The position numbers were made by a program, and so were the translations under genes. A stretch of DNA of 64,000 bases from Lethocerus indicus (taxonomy: Eukaryota; Arthropoda; Insecta; Hemiptera; Belostomatidae), in NCBI GenBank assembly GCA_019843655.1, contig JACDQD010000003.1:2854925-2918924 (forward strand), read 5' to 3'. This document shows positions 37,081 to 47,735 of this stretch, one piece after another. Below the pieces are notes generated by a model. It searched no databases. It was not told the DNA's origin and saw only the letters and a program-made list of their open reading frames with translations. Every line of letters begins with the position of its first letter. The stretch's first letter is position 1.

Positions 37081-39747
37081 TTCGGCGGTCGGGAGGTTCT
37101 TCCGCTGCCGACCTTTTTTTCTCCGACCGGGAGTTTGACCAAGGTCAGTCCCGAACGTTAACCCTCTCCTCGGCATCGGCGGCCTTACGAGTTGTGGTTC
37201 GCTTTTATTTTTTTATTTTTTTGAAATTTTCCACGACACAGTAAAAAATGTCGGTCCGTCTCGTCGGCTAATTTATATCGGCCGGCTGTGTCTGCGTAGC
37301 CGCGTCTCCTCCAGCACGGGTCATTTCCTCGGGTTCCTCGAACTGATTAACGCCTCCTCCCGCCTGCAATTTACTACATTAGAAGCTCGGTGAAGAATTT
37401 TATATCAGAATTAACCCTAATTTTCTCATTCTTCTGTGTCCGTCGCTAGACCGGTTTCGGCCGGCCGCCGTCGTCACTGGCTCTTCTTATCAGTAGGCTG
37501 GTAAAACACTCATTTAACTTTTATTGTATAACTTTTGTTGGGATTTGTGTTCGTTCCAACAGGTTTCTTCCGCTGTGCTATTCTAAATAATAATAAAAGG
37601 CTGTAATTTTTCAATCGAGTTAGGCTGTTTAAAACAATTTGAACTTGTTTAAAAGAGGTCTTTGTTTTGGACGGTTTGGTGGAGGGTGAACGGCCACACT
37701 CCGCCGAGGTCCCCGTCCGGCTTCAAGGTCGCCCGCAACATTACACAATCTTCACTATAGTTCACCAATATTTATTGCGATATTGTTGTTTGTTTCCTTC
37801 TTGTTTTTTAATATCTGGTCACTTTGACCGTTATCACCATGCTAGGTATAGGGACCAGACTTGAAATTCGCTCCCTTTGAGACCTTTTGAAGTTCAGTTT
37901 CGCGCTTGAAGTGGCGGCATGCCTCGCCTGGCAATACTTTTTCCGGTAAAATTCTGGCAAGATGTCAAAATCTTGAAATATTATAAAATATTTGTACTCT
38001 AAATATTAAGGAATAATTATAGTAATAATATACGAAAAATAGTATCATTTGTTAGTTTATATTTTAATTTTCATAATACAGCGTCCGATTCATGGTCGAA
38101 TTAGTACAGTAAACGACAGTTCAAATCGTATGTTTCACGATGTTTCGTATGGACACAATACTTGATAAGTTCACGTAATAGCGCAATATACAAGGAATTG
38201 AGAAATTGCAGGAAATTCCATTCGCGAATTCTGCCTGCAAAAAGTTGTTGTAGGCTCTCCTAAAGTGTTATTTAAATAAAGTTTGAAATTCGGAAATATA
38301 ATTAGGATAATTCTTAATACTGTCAAAATTATGGTGTTTGTGACGGTTGTGGTACTTCAAAATTAGATATTTCGGACCTTGAACTTGGGTACACGATATA
38401 GCCGACATCTAGCTCCGACAGTAGCGCCGATAAATCGACCGCAGCTCTCGCTTGTCCGCCGGAAAATGGAGGAACAAATGGAAAATGCGGCCTCGAATAA
38501 TTTTCTCAGCTGTCCCCGAGGAGCGCATTCCGATTCGTTGGCCGCGGCCATCGAATCTGACGCCGGAAAGAAAATCGGTGGACCGTCGAAGGATGCAATT
38601 GTCGAGTCCTATTCGGCTGCACGATTCGAGAAAAGAAGCAATTTGAGCGGAAAAAATACAAAAAGCGCAGTAAACATTTTCCTCGTAGCGAATTACAACT
38701 TTTAATGGAATTTTCAATTATATAATAATGGTAATTAACTCCGTCTCGTTTTACTTGTTTTCGAGTGACCCATTCAGCCCATACTGGTGTCAAATGTTTC
38801 GTTTATGTAAATAGATAAAATACGAAAGTTTAAAATAGTTCTGCTGTTGCTTTAAAAAAAAATCCACAATAAAAATTGGGGACGCACCATCTGCCTAAAA
38901 CTTTTCATTCATACTAAAAACCGCTCGTCAGCAACGCAGAGATATTGTGTGTCACTGATTCAATAGTGATTCTGGTTGAAACAAATGTTTGAACTATTTT
39001 ACAGAGTGTTAACCAAGTATGGTGGCTTAGGATGGAGTCCATGAAAACAGTTTAAATGAACTGAAATATGTGACTGTTTACCAGCGCGTGTTGGTGAAGG
39101 AAAATTATGGTCAAGATGCTTAGTTCAAAGGAATGGTTTCCGGACGTTTGTGTAATAACTGTTGTGAAATGCGCAAAGGCAAATGTTTATTACTTCTAGA
39201 ATTAGTGTTAAATTATTAATGAAGCCGGTTTAAATGAAGACTCGCGCCCAGAGTAAAGTTCTGTAAAGTGTCCTGGCCGTAACGAGCTATAAATTTGAAT
39301 TTAGTCTCGAAGCAAAAATAAAATGCCGCTTTTTTTCCGCGATGAATCGCCTATAGATCAGAGGGGAACGGTCTCTGAGGGCGACAAAAATGTCCGATCC
39401 ATCCGCAATTGAAGGCTATCTCTCCGGTTTCCGACCCATTCATTCTTAACTGTCCGTTCGACGCCCTGATTTTATTTTTTTATCGTCCTCCTCCTTCTCC
39501 TCTTCCATCCTCGAACCCTCCAGCCCCCCCCCCTATCGCATTTCGTTCCCCCTTTCGCGCCACGCTCAACGCCCAATAAATTTTTCAACCGAGCATTATC
39601 TTGTCAGCGGACGACTGCTTAAAATATGACGCGGACTCCGCGAGCGTTCGATCGGCTGCGGTTGATTTCCCTCTTAGGCACGAAGAGAGTACTGAAATAT
39701 CCGGAGGTGGATTAATTTTGTTATAAATAAAAGACGCGCGGACAGTA

Positions 39748-39750
<3 letters not shown>
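37081..39750. other. No gene seen
   Basis: A CCGAAACCGGTC motif lies at 37449-37460 (minus). Both-strand overlapping frames at 38363-38793 have no domain. A pyrimidine-rich stretch with a C10 run lies at about 39484-39533. A chance 12-base match to miR-31 at 37953 is treated under rejected items. Confidence 0.5.
37449..37488 (-). repeat. CCGAAACCGGTC-type dispersed motif, expanded copy
   Basis: The 3' block CCGAAACCGGTC is exact. The middle is longer and GC-rich (GGCCGGCC), and the 5' block reads CTGATAAGAAG instead of CTGAAGATGG. It may be an independent variant with a longer stem. Confidence 0.35.

Positions 39751-39792
<42 letters not shown>
39751..39792. repeat. (AT)21 microsatellite
   Basis: Uninterrupted alternating AT. 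Confidence 0.92.
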
Positions 39793-39796
<4 letters not shown>

Positions 39797-39951
39797 TTAC
39801 ACATAAGAGAGTTCTGAAACTTTCCAAGCTCGAGGAAATATTCGAAAAGTCGAATTTAGATGTTACAAAATAATCAAAAAGAAAAAGGGGAGGTCAAATT
39901 AAAATTCGCCATATTAGTTTACACTGGTAGCTGCGGACACGGATCTCCTGT

Positions 39952-39978
39952 CGGCGGACCACAATTTCGGAACCACTG
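39952..39978 (-). mobile_element. hAT-like end, CAGTGGTTCC type (tentative)
   Basis: On the minus strand the sequence begins CAGTGGTTCCGAAATTGTGG and continues TCCGCCG, like the CAGTGGTTC(C)CAA...GGTCCGCG ends of many hAT elements as I remember them. The partner end and the target-site duplication were not found. Confidence 0.3.
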
Positions 39979-40995
39979 ATATAGGATATCGCTGGGGCAC
40001 GAATTGTGTAATAATTTAATCGCTCCTAATATCTGCCTCCGTTCTCTCAATTAGTCCTAAGCCAGACCGGTTACTACACACTGATTACTGGAGCAATCCA
40101 TTAATATGGCAAGAACGCGTATTATTTTAGTTTAAAATACTCTGGAGGAACAGAGCATAAGAATCTCGCTTTGTTAGTTGTGAAGGCGAAAATACGAAAC
40201 GGGTCCAAATCCTCGTGGACCATTAAAAGAATACTTTAAATAATTTAGCGTTTATGTTTGTTCCCACCTCCGTCAATTTATACCATATAAACTTATATTA
40301 GAGCATTGTCAGTGGGGTAGTGAGTGATCAGTGTTCCGAGAGTGGTATCGAACGTGCTCGAGGTTTTGTCGGGGGTGTGGGGGTGGGTGGAGGGGAAGCT
40401 TGCAATGTTGAGATATTTGCCTGGATGAGAGGGGTTCGGTATAGGTCTGGGGATGGCGTGTGCTTGTAAGTTCGTGGACAAAGCCCCTGCAAGCCTATTA
40501 ATAGCGATATGACCTTCGGGCTTATAGATCACACAACCTCGGCCGGCGTTTGAGCACGCTCGCTTCCCGCGGGGCCTCTTGCAGAAACTCAGATTGGACC
40601 GAAGACGACTGTTTTAGAGCGGTTTAGAACTTTAGTTTTGTCGAGTTTCCGCCTCGACGATGGCTCTAGGGGCATGGCCCCCGTTTGCAACGGTAACACC
40701 TGTTAAGACAACCGGACAGATGTCTCCTTTCCTAGAATTGGATTAGCGGCAACTAATTGGCAACGATGAGTCGTCTCTTATCGGCAAAACTCAGCCGGAA
40801 GTTTTAGCCTCGCAGTTGGAACGAGTTATTCTAAAATAGTGGGAGTCGCTTGGAGATCAGTTAAAGAGCGAGTTGAACTATCTTTATGCTAAGAATAGAG
40901 ATTTCGATTATTCTACAACGTGAGTTGTATTTTTTGAATATTGCTACAAATGTATATTAAGTAGAGCTTTAAAATAATCTTATTTAAATTTTCAG
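39979..40995. other. No gene seen; sequence 5' of the candidate exon
   Basis: A short GTGGGGGTGGGTGGAGGGG run at about 40377-40395 is G-rich on the plus strand. The final 70 bases form the AT-rich 3' end of a putative intron, ending TTAAATTTTCAG at 40995. Confidence 0.45.
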
Positions 40996-41051
40996 GCAGA
41001 TGATCGAGCCATGATTGCCGTGCGGCCATTTAGAATAGAAGACAACCAAAG
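40996..41051 (+). CDS. Candidate 56-nt plus-strand exon, unrecognised gene
   Basis: A TTTAAATTTTCAG acceptor ends at 40995 and CAAAG|GTAAGAAG gives a strong donor at 41052. Between them one frame of three is open and reads ADDRAMIAVRPFRIEDNQ plus two bases. The other two hit stops within 20 bases. An internal ATG in the context GAGCCATGA could also start translation here (MIAVRPFRIEDNQ), making this a 5' exon rather than an internal one. I do not recognise the peptide and see no domain. It lies on the same strand as, and about 4 kb before, the CpG-island block at 45 kb, so it could belong to an alternative promoter of the same gene. Both splice signals are good but the exon is short, so chance remains possible. 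Confidence 0.35.
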
Positions 41052-41399
41052 GTAAGAAGTTATATGCCAAATTTTTATTGAGTGAAAGCGTTCGTTATGC
41101 TAGTCTGAAAAAAATAACATATAGTTTCAACCACTTACAACCAAATGTCGGTACTTTTTGGTTATATATCCGTACGTCCCTGAAGGGAGCATTCGGCAAA
41201 ATGGAATGGATTAGTTCAGTCGTTAATTTTAAAGGCACCTATAAATACACTAAAGCGAATCAATCGCATTACCGTGCGACCTCGGTCATTGCATTAGATC
41301 GTACCCCCGGGGGTGAGAAGGGGGTTGAATAGGAGCCAGGTGAGAGGAGGGCGAGGTTCGATACTGGAGCCAGATTAAATTGTAGCGCCCGAGGACAAC
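41052..41399 (+). promoter_or_regulatory. TATA-like box and donor upstream of GAGA patch
   Basis: TATAAATAC occurs at about 41241-41249 and GCCAG|GTGAGAGG, a good donor, at 41339. If real, a short transcript could start after the TATA-like box and splice at 41338. There is no independent support. Confidence 0.2.
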
Positions 41400-41660
41400 A
41401 AGCCGAGGGGGGGTTGGGGGCGGCGGGGGAGAGCCGCCGCAGGGAGAAGTGTCAGAGCGGAGACAACTCCTGGCGCGCTAAAGTGCAACCGAGTATAATT
41501 CAAGGGGGAACAGAGGCGGAGCGGGAGAGGGAGAGAGAGAGAGAGAGAGAGAGAGGCTTGCGGAAGGAGCCAATGAAGGCGGGGAGAAGATTGGACGTGT
41601 GGCAGTAGTTCTACACTGTCCCCGCGGGGGACTTGATATTGAAGTGGGAAGATAATCAAG
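41400..41660 (+). promoter_or_regulatory. GAGA-rich, CpG-rich promoter-like patch
   Basis: Begins with a quadruplex-prone run (G7-TT-G5-CGGC-G5, 41407-41429), continues with CpG-rich sequence, then a (GA)n array at 41524-41556, and then GAGCCAATGAAG, a CCAAT-type box. GAGA repeats beside CpG-rich DNA are typical of insect promoters bound by GAGA factor. No exon is defined. Frames on both strands are open because of the low complexity. Confidence 0.35.
41524..41556 (+). repeat. (GA)n microsatellite
   Basis: About 13 uninterrupted GA units with GGGAGAGG in front. Confidence 0.85.
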
Positions 41661-44600
41661 TGGCCCCGACATTGAACCCGTTACCAACCGGCCCGGCTCA
41701 ATACTGTTACTGCCGGCACTGTTCCTATCGTACAGTTCCTCCCTTCAATAATATAACAAACCCCTTTCTAAACGCTATTCTAACTCAAACCGGGATCTGA
41801 ATTCGAAGAAAACGAAAGTTTAGGCCAACAGATGAAATGTCTACACTTTTACCCCTTTTCTCCAGTTCTATTTATTATTCACGTTTTGGAATGCCGTAGT
41901 CTGTCTTCCCTCGATGGTTTGGGTCTTTTCTTGTCAATAAAAATAAGATAGGGTTCCCTCCGTATTCGGTATCATTCTTAGAGGCACTCCGTATGGTATT
42001 CCGAATGCATTGTTGAAGTCACAACGGGATAAGACCGAGTCAGCGAGTGGAAACAGAAAACAACAAAAATGATGGAAAAATAGTGTTTGGCGATCATTAG
42101 CATTATTACCGTTTACACACACCATTATACTCTTAAAGAGCGTAGACTGCCAAAAATTTTTATAAATATTTACTTTCTATGTTTTCTATACCTGTAAGGG
42201 CAATTCACAACTCGGTTGTGTATGTTGGGGGATAGGAGTTCTAAAATGAGTTGGGAATTGTGCCTGGAGCAGTGGAGCACATTAACTCCACGCCCGACCG
42301 GTTTTAAAATCCAGCCGATGAAAGGTAAAAACTGGGAACCGGTTCCCCCCTGTCGGGTGTTGGGTGCGATGACTGGGCACCGAGACTGCTCTCCCTGCCA
42401 CAAAGGGAGAGTAGTACTAAGCCTAGATTTTATTAAGCCTCTGATTAACCGTTTTAACATATATATTGGCACCCAGACTGGGTCTAATTACACTTGGCTG
42501 AGGAAAGGATTCGGGCAAATAGACCGGAACACTGTAATGGGCACCCATGAAGGCATCCGACATTGATAATAAAAGTCTAATGAATACGTTACCGACAGCT
42601 TTGTTTTAATTAAAAAAAGAAAATAACGGGAAAGTGTTCGTTTCAATTATTATTTAATTGATGACGGCTAAAACCGTGGCTACGAACTTAAAGCACGCGT
42701 GCCGGAGGTGGGACGAACGCAAATTTTCCTTGCAATTTTTTATTAAATGTATTTCGGTTTCGGCCGTTCGCCATCTTCTTGATCGTTAGTAGGTTACCGG
42801 TCACATTTTTAGTGGAGCCTCCCTTGTGCGCTGTCACTGCATTTCACTATGTGATACAATAAATTGACATAGTGTATGTGTTAATCCCGGAAATCTCGGA
42901 AATGAGTGATAAGCGTTTGATGCAAACCGCCTTATTCCTCTTTTAGGCCTCACCTTTGACTCCCTAAAGCTGCGGTACTGGGCGCACAGTGCTTATAAAA
43001 TAAAATATCGAAATACCTGAACGATTATCTGAAAGTTGATCACTATCAACGAACGGATTGGACGTGAAGAAACGAGGACGTTCAAAGAAAGGAGCGCCTT
43101 GAAGCAAACGAGAATGAGCAGTAAAACCGGCAGTTTGATGAATGGAAATTTGCGAGAACGCAAACAGGGTTATCGCAATTGAGATAGCGAATTCACAAAC
43201 CGTATTTACCCCCGTGACGCACCTAGACCGAAAAAAGCGCGCTAGGCATACCCGCAAGGGCATACCTGACAATGGATAGAATAGGTCCCTGAACGGAATT
43301 CGGTCCGGCCAAAAAAGGTGACAGCGCGAATGAAAGCCAGACAACAATAGCAGGATAAGAGGCCCTGAAAAGATAAGTATAATCCAGAAAACCAAAAGTT
43401 AGTGCTGGGCACCCGACGTTTTGTTGTTTGTTAACACTTTTTATGGGACAATCTTGAGGAACTGGGGCATGGTCGACTGTCGGTATGTTGAGATCATGGT
43501 AAGAAACATAACAAGGAGCATGAAGGACTTTTGATTGGAATTTTCGGACGCGAGACATGTTGGGTGTTTTGGTAAAACCTTATAGTTCAAATACCATGTG
43601 TTCACGTCGGTTTCAGAATGGTTTTGTATATTTGTCAGTCTTTGTGGTGGTAGTTACTTTTGATGTTCTTTTCAGCAATGCCTTTAGCAGTCGGAATTTC
43701 CGGTTTAAGTCGCTTCTCTGGACTCTTATTGGCTACCTACCCAGTGGATAAAATGATGCCACCACGGTAAACGAGCATTGTGTGCAACTCGGGCTTATAA
43801 CATGCGAGGGTCTGGGCACCCTGAGTGCATACTGAGATTTCAAAGAAGGTCGCTTTGGTTTATTACTTAAAGACGAAAAGTGGAGAGACGCCGAATTTCC
43901 GAAAGTGCATCAAATTTTCATCCACGTCGGGGGTTACGGCCACCGTGCCTTTGTTATGCCCCGTCAACGTCCATTATTTAAAAGGGCGACGACGGGGTTT
44001 CCCGTGTCCGTTTGTTGAGGGGTGGGGAGGGGTATAGGAGCCGACATAAAAGGGGTCTCGGCCTTTTATCATTTAAGCGGCGATAGTTCGCGACACACAC
44101 GCGCGCACAGAGGACTTGTCGAGGCACAGAGTGAGGATAAAGCTCAACTAGAACTCCTTCCAGCTAAAGCTTTCAACAGACCTTCCGCAATAGCGGTATT
44201 ACTTACAAATACAAACACTTCACTGTCTTTGAATGTACTCAGGGTACAGTTTTTCGACAGGGGTCGACACACTCCCCGATCCAAAGAGCTACCCTCCAAG
44301 TATTGAAATATGTAGCGAGCTACCGAAGATAGAATGAAAGTAGTTCATCGTGTTGTGGATTAATCTAAAGAACAAAACACATGAAATTATAGTAGTTACG
44401 TTTTAATTTTCAACTTACATAAAAATCAAAGTGGACTAAGTCTCTTAGCTCCGGTTCAGAAAAAGTTTACATTGTGATCGAATTACAATTCTTTATTATT
44501 ACTAATATTTGACTACATATTTTCAAATTTAATTTTTTCCGTTGTGTCTTTAATATTTGAAACACCTGTCATAGAATCGGGGGCTCCCTTCCTCTCCCAA

Positions 44601-45029
44601 TGACCCCATCAATACAGTCATACAACAACGCACATGACTAGACACAGCAACATCCCTCACAGTACACATCCGCACTCGGAAGTGTTTGTCCAGGGGTAAC
44701 CGCATTGAAAATCATTATTTTGATTTGTGGTCCGAGACTCTTAGAAATCAGGACTAACAAATGACTGCTGTCTAGGAAAAGCCTAATAATCCCCAAACAT
44801 AATAATCCGTTCCCGAATACACTTTACTACAAAGGTCGTCATTGGAATAAAATAATATTGACGATCCGCAACATTAACACATTTCTAGCGAGTGATCTCC
44901 AATCGAACCGTTATAGGAGGTTAGTAGCCAGAGTATACCGTAGAGTGTACGATTGAGTCGGTTGATATAAGAGTTGAAATGGTGGCGTATTGGTGGGCAG
45001 GAGGGCACAACAAGTCTTTAAAGGCCCCT
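41661..45029. other. No supported gene; one dispersed motif copy
   Basis: Frames at 42170-42566 and 42964-43751 run on both strands and show no domain. GGCATACC is repeated 14 bp apart near 43244. A motif copy lies at 42751-42778. The sequence turns GC-richer from about 44980 toward the CpG-island block. Confidence 0.45.
42751..42778 (-). repeat. GAAGATGGC...GCCGAAACC dispersed motif
   Basis: On the minus strand: AGAAGATGGC, GAACG, GCCGAAACCGAAA. GGC and GCC can pair, replacing the GGTT/AACC stem of the 16.9-kb copy while both flanking blocks are kept. Confidence 0.5.
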
Positions 45030-45193
45030 AGCGATATCTCAGAGGTTAGAGCGGTGGATGCGGGTGTAGCGAGCGGAGGGGAGAGTGGCAAAGTGCGCAG
45101 TAGCGGGTGGCTCCCTCAGCGGCGGCGGCGGCAGACCCGGCCGCCAGACCAACACCGTATCGAACAGCAGAACCAGCCCTAGGCCCCCAGGCC

Positions 45194-45194
45194 G

Positions 45195-45229
<35 letters not shown>

Positions 45230-45299
45230 TGCCGAGAGGGTGAGCGGAGAGAGAGAGAGAGAGAGTGAGAGAGAGAGAGGGAGGGGGAGAGGGAGAGTA
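45194..45299 (+). repeat. Interrupted (GA)n arrays
   Basis: Three GA blocks separated by GCGA, GTGCCGAGAGGGTGAGC and GTGA. They lie immediately before the candidate first exon, in the position where GAGA-factor sites are found in insect promoters. Confidence 0.85.
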
Positions 45300-45355
45300 T
45301 TGCGTAGTGTTGTGCTGGCCAGCGCTCCCCGAGGCAGCCGTCACGCCCCATGGAG
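45300..45355 (+). CDS. Candidate first exon ending ATGGAG|gtaagt
   Basis: The 5' boundary is unknown; 45300 is where the GA array ends. CACGCCCCATGGAG is followed by GTAAGTCC, a consensus donor, so a start codon with two codons (Met-Glu) would precede the intron. If joined to the micro-exon at 47697 the frame reads MEGSGKLPF and then stops, which would make it an upstream ORF. If joined to an exon beyond the window it could be a true start. The gene is unrecognised. Supporting context is the CpG-rich promoter-like DNA on both sides. Confidence 0.35.
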
Positions 45356-45431
45356 GTAAGTCCGCCGGGCCGTGCGTGGGGAGCCGGTGCGTGAGTGCGT
45401 TGTGTTTTGGTCGTCAGCTGGTAGGCCGTGT

Positions 45432-45517
45432 GGGCGTGGGGGCGGTCGGGGGCGGCTGGGGCGGGGGCGTGTCGGGCCTGTGTGGTGGGGTGGGGGCGGC
45501 GGGGGCCGTAGTGGGGG
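45432..45517 (+). other. Dense G-tract cluster (quadruplex array) in putative first intron
   Basis: More than eight runs of three to five G lie within about 85 bases on the plus strand, beginning about 75 bases after the 45356 donor. G-rich non-template DNA just inside a gene favours R-loops and quadruplexes and can affect early elongation or splicing. That effect is known in general and is inferred here. Confidence 0.6.
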
Positions 45518-46281
45518 CTCCCGGCCGGGCCGGCCTTCGGCCCCTCTTCACTATAGTCTCCGTGTTGCCACCTGCCGCGTTCTATCTCGCCCTCCGCTCA
45601 CCGCCGACATCGACCTTTGGATATATCCGCGCCGTCCGGTCGGTCCCGGAATCCAGTGCGAACTTGACGTGGCGTCTCTCGCTTCCTCGGGGTACGGTCC
45701 GATCCGTCGTCCTGGAGGACGAACAGGAGGCCCGCAGGGCCCGCCATCCCCGGATCTTCTGCCCCTCGCGGCTTCTCTATACCTGTTGGAATTTATTACT
45801 CGATCGCAGGTAAGGTTTCTACCTGTCGGACAGGACGCGCCTCTCTCCCCGTATCGTTGCGGCTCGTGACGACGTCGTCGCTAGTTCCGAGGAAACGGTA
45901 TACGGGCTCGGGCGGTATAACCCCGGGGCCGTGCCGACTCGAAAATCGAAGGCGGGGTCGGGGCGGACCGTGACCTTCGCGGGTCGCGCGGATTAACGGA
46001 GTATCCGACGCCTCCCCGGTATCGTCGGTAGTACGCCCGATACGTTTCCTCGGTTTACGAATTCGTGTACCCCGCCGTTTCCGTAATTAAAACTCCCGTC
46101 CTCGCGTTCGGGTCGTTCGACCGTCGATTGACGCGTGAACGCCTCCTAGGGCATTTCTAGATCGACGCGATGAAATCGTCGTGTCGACTCGGGCTGTTTT
46201 CGATGGGACACAAGTGACGTTTCCAAAGCCGTATACGGGAGGCCGTTTGTAAACTGTCACTCGGTGTCCGTATCGGTGTAC

Positions 46282-46302
46282 CGAAATATTTGAAATATTT
46301 CG
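46282..46302. repeat. 21-bp odd-centre palindrome
   Basis: CGAAATATTT-G-AAATATTTCG, with partly matching GGTGTAC/GTACC-like sequence outside. It is an AT-rich island inside CpG-rich DNA. Confidence 0.65.
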
Positions 46303-46768
46303 TACCGACCGCCGAGTTCTTTCCTCCGGGCTTTCCCGTCTCGAAAACTGTAATTTTTCGAACCGACCGCCACCGTTTCTATGGATACCGTCGAGTTTTT
46401 CTTTCGTGTTCCGCCGTTCGATCGACACCGGGACTAAGTCGGTCGTTCCGGGCCGAGCGTTTCGGCCTCTATCGACTGTCGGCCGTCGTAGACTTGCATA
46501 ATCGCGCGAAACTCGGGGTTTCGGGCCGGGGGGGGGGAGGGAGTCCGACCGATCAAGATTGCGAGGTCGAGGCGTCGGCCGCTGGTTTAGGGCTAGGGGA
46601 TGTCATTCCTGCGATCCTTTTTGACGACTTTGACGTCTGAACGTCTTTTGGGGAAGCATACGTGATGGGTGGCCCAAGGGAGGGGGTGATGTGGTGGAGA
46701 GGCCTAGGCCTGTGGCATACGCCGTTGGGCTGCTGGCTTTGTTATGCTGGTGACCTTCTTTAGAGGCA

Positions 46769-46820
46769 AGAGAGAGAGAGAGAGAGAGAGAGAGGAGGGA
46801 GGGAGGGAGGGAGGGAGGGA
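46769..46820 (+). repeat. (GA)n followed by (GGGA)n
   Basis: About 13 AG units, then about six GGGA units: a purine-only strand of about 50 bases. Confidence 0.88.
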
Positions 46821-46906
46821 CGTGCTAAGAGAAGGAGAGGTGAGAGAGAACAGCTGGCACCGAGCGGCCGAACGCGTCTTATTTAAAGTGATAATTTGCG
46901 CTGCTC

Positions 46907-46909
<3 letters not shown>

Positions 46910-46960
<51 letters not shown>
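46910..46960 (+). repeat. (CT)25 microsatellite
   Basis: An uninterrupted CT run. It is complementary to the GA tract 90 bases upstream, so the two can pair as an inverted repeat or form triplex DNA. Confidence 0.92.
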
Positions 46961-46966
<6 letters not shown>

Positions 46967-47696
46967 GCTATACGATATGCGCAGTTAGTAGTTTTTTAGA
47001 CCGAGTTTTTCCCGCACTTTCTTTATCTTGGTCTTCAAATTATCGGAAGGCTGATGGTGAAGTGGGGCGATGATAATGCCAGAAATGGCTCCGACCTTTA
47101 ATATTGGACTCTGCGTTGTTCCCTAGCGCTTGTTTTGGTTCTTGTTCCCCCCTCGCCCCTCTTACTTAAGTTCCGAAGCGATTTAAGACCTTATCTTCGA
47201 ATTAAGCTTCTGTTTTTTCTATAAGGCGGCCATTCCACCGTTATTCTTCTATTTTATTCCACTAATTAAAATAAGAATGTTGTTTTCCTTTGTACGGATG
47301 TCTATCCGAAGCGGACTACGAATATAAAAAAATACTGTTAGCTGAATAATGTTCGTTTCATGATAACTCTATGTATTTGTGGCTATATTATGTACATTAA
47401 ATAAAATTATAATTCCGCGCAATTTCGTTAGAATCATAAATATAATGAGCGCACAAAATTTCGTATTCAAGTTAATAGATCTAGTAAAGCTAGTCCATTT
47501 TTACAAAATAGGAAATTTAAATACCGTAACATAGTTATATAACGATGTTAAGTGTATTTATCCTCTTATTCCTTTGTTTTTTACCGATTTGTATCATGTA
47601 TGTCTAATATTGTGTGTTGTTTAATGTGCTTGAATTTGTTTAATATTACTGTACTTTGAGTTTTTTGTGTGTATTAAGAACAACTTTCCTTTTTAG
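46961..47696 (+). other. AT-rich stretch, putative intron
   Basis: No exon seen. The last 40 bases (TTTTTTGTGTGTATTAAG... ending TTTCCTTTTTAG) form a pyrimidine-rich acceptor for the candidate micro-exon. Confidence 0.4.
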
Positions 47697-47735
47697 GGGA
47701 GCGGCAAATTACCTTTCTAATGGAGCAGACTTTAG
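47697..47735 (+). other. Candidate 39-nt micro-exon with TAATG stop/start overlap
   Basis: TTTCCTTTTTAG precedes GGGAGCGGC..., and CTTTAG|GTAAAATC gives a moderate donor at 47736. Splicing from the 45355 donor would yield the upstream frame MEGSGKLPF ending TAA, whose last base overlaps ATG at 47720-47722 (TAATG). The new frame begins Met-Glu-Gln-Thr-Leu and continues across the donor. A short upstream ORF ending at the main start codon would be a reinitiation arrangement. This depends on an unproven splice pair. Confidence 0.22.

Larger units (their letters stand above)
45030..46600 (+). promoter_or_regulatory. CpG-island promoter block with GAGA arrays
   Basis: This is the most GC- and CpG-rich part of the window. 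It opens with GCGGCGGCGGCGGCAG-type sequence (about 45117-45132), then GA arrays (45194-45299), then a candidate first exon ending ATGGAG|GTAAGT at 45355. Very G-rich sequence follows. A second strong donor CGCAG|GTAAGG lies at 45809-45810. CpG stays frequent to about 46600. The plus orientation is inferred from the two donors. No TATA box is obvious, which is usual for CpG-type promoters. The long open frames on both strands are low-complexity artefacts. Confidence 0.5.

Noticed and set aside
37953..37975. TGGCAAGATGTC, a 12-base match to the start of miR-31
   Set aside because: The rest of the mature sequence differs and the surrounding DNA forms only a 6-bp CAAGAT/ATCTTG stem, not a precursor hairpin.
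38316..38327. TAATACTGTCA, the first bases of miR-8
   Set aside because: Only 11 bases match and there is no hairpin partner.
42964..43558. Minus-strand frames of 143 and 111 codons, hydrophobic stretches, thought of as a mitochondrial insert
   Set aside because: No recognisable mitochondrial protein segment could be matched in either genetic code.
43676..43766. Exon-like piece: acceptor CTTTTCAG, an ATG frame of 30 codons starting MPLAVGISGLSRF, donor CACG|GTAAAC
   Set aside because: The donor is weak, the frame stops in the same place if unspliced, and the peptide is not recognised. Chance cannot be excluded.
45265..45869. Two overlapping plus-strand open frames of 182 and 165 codons
   Set aside because: They are Gly/Arg/Pro-rich artefacts of CpG-island composition, start at non-ATG codons, and run across two strong splice donors.
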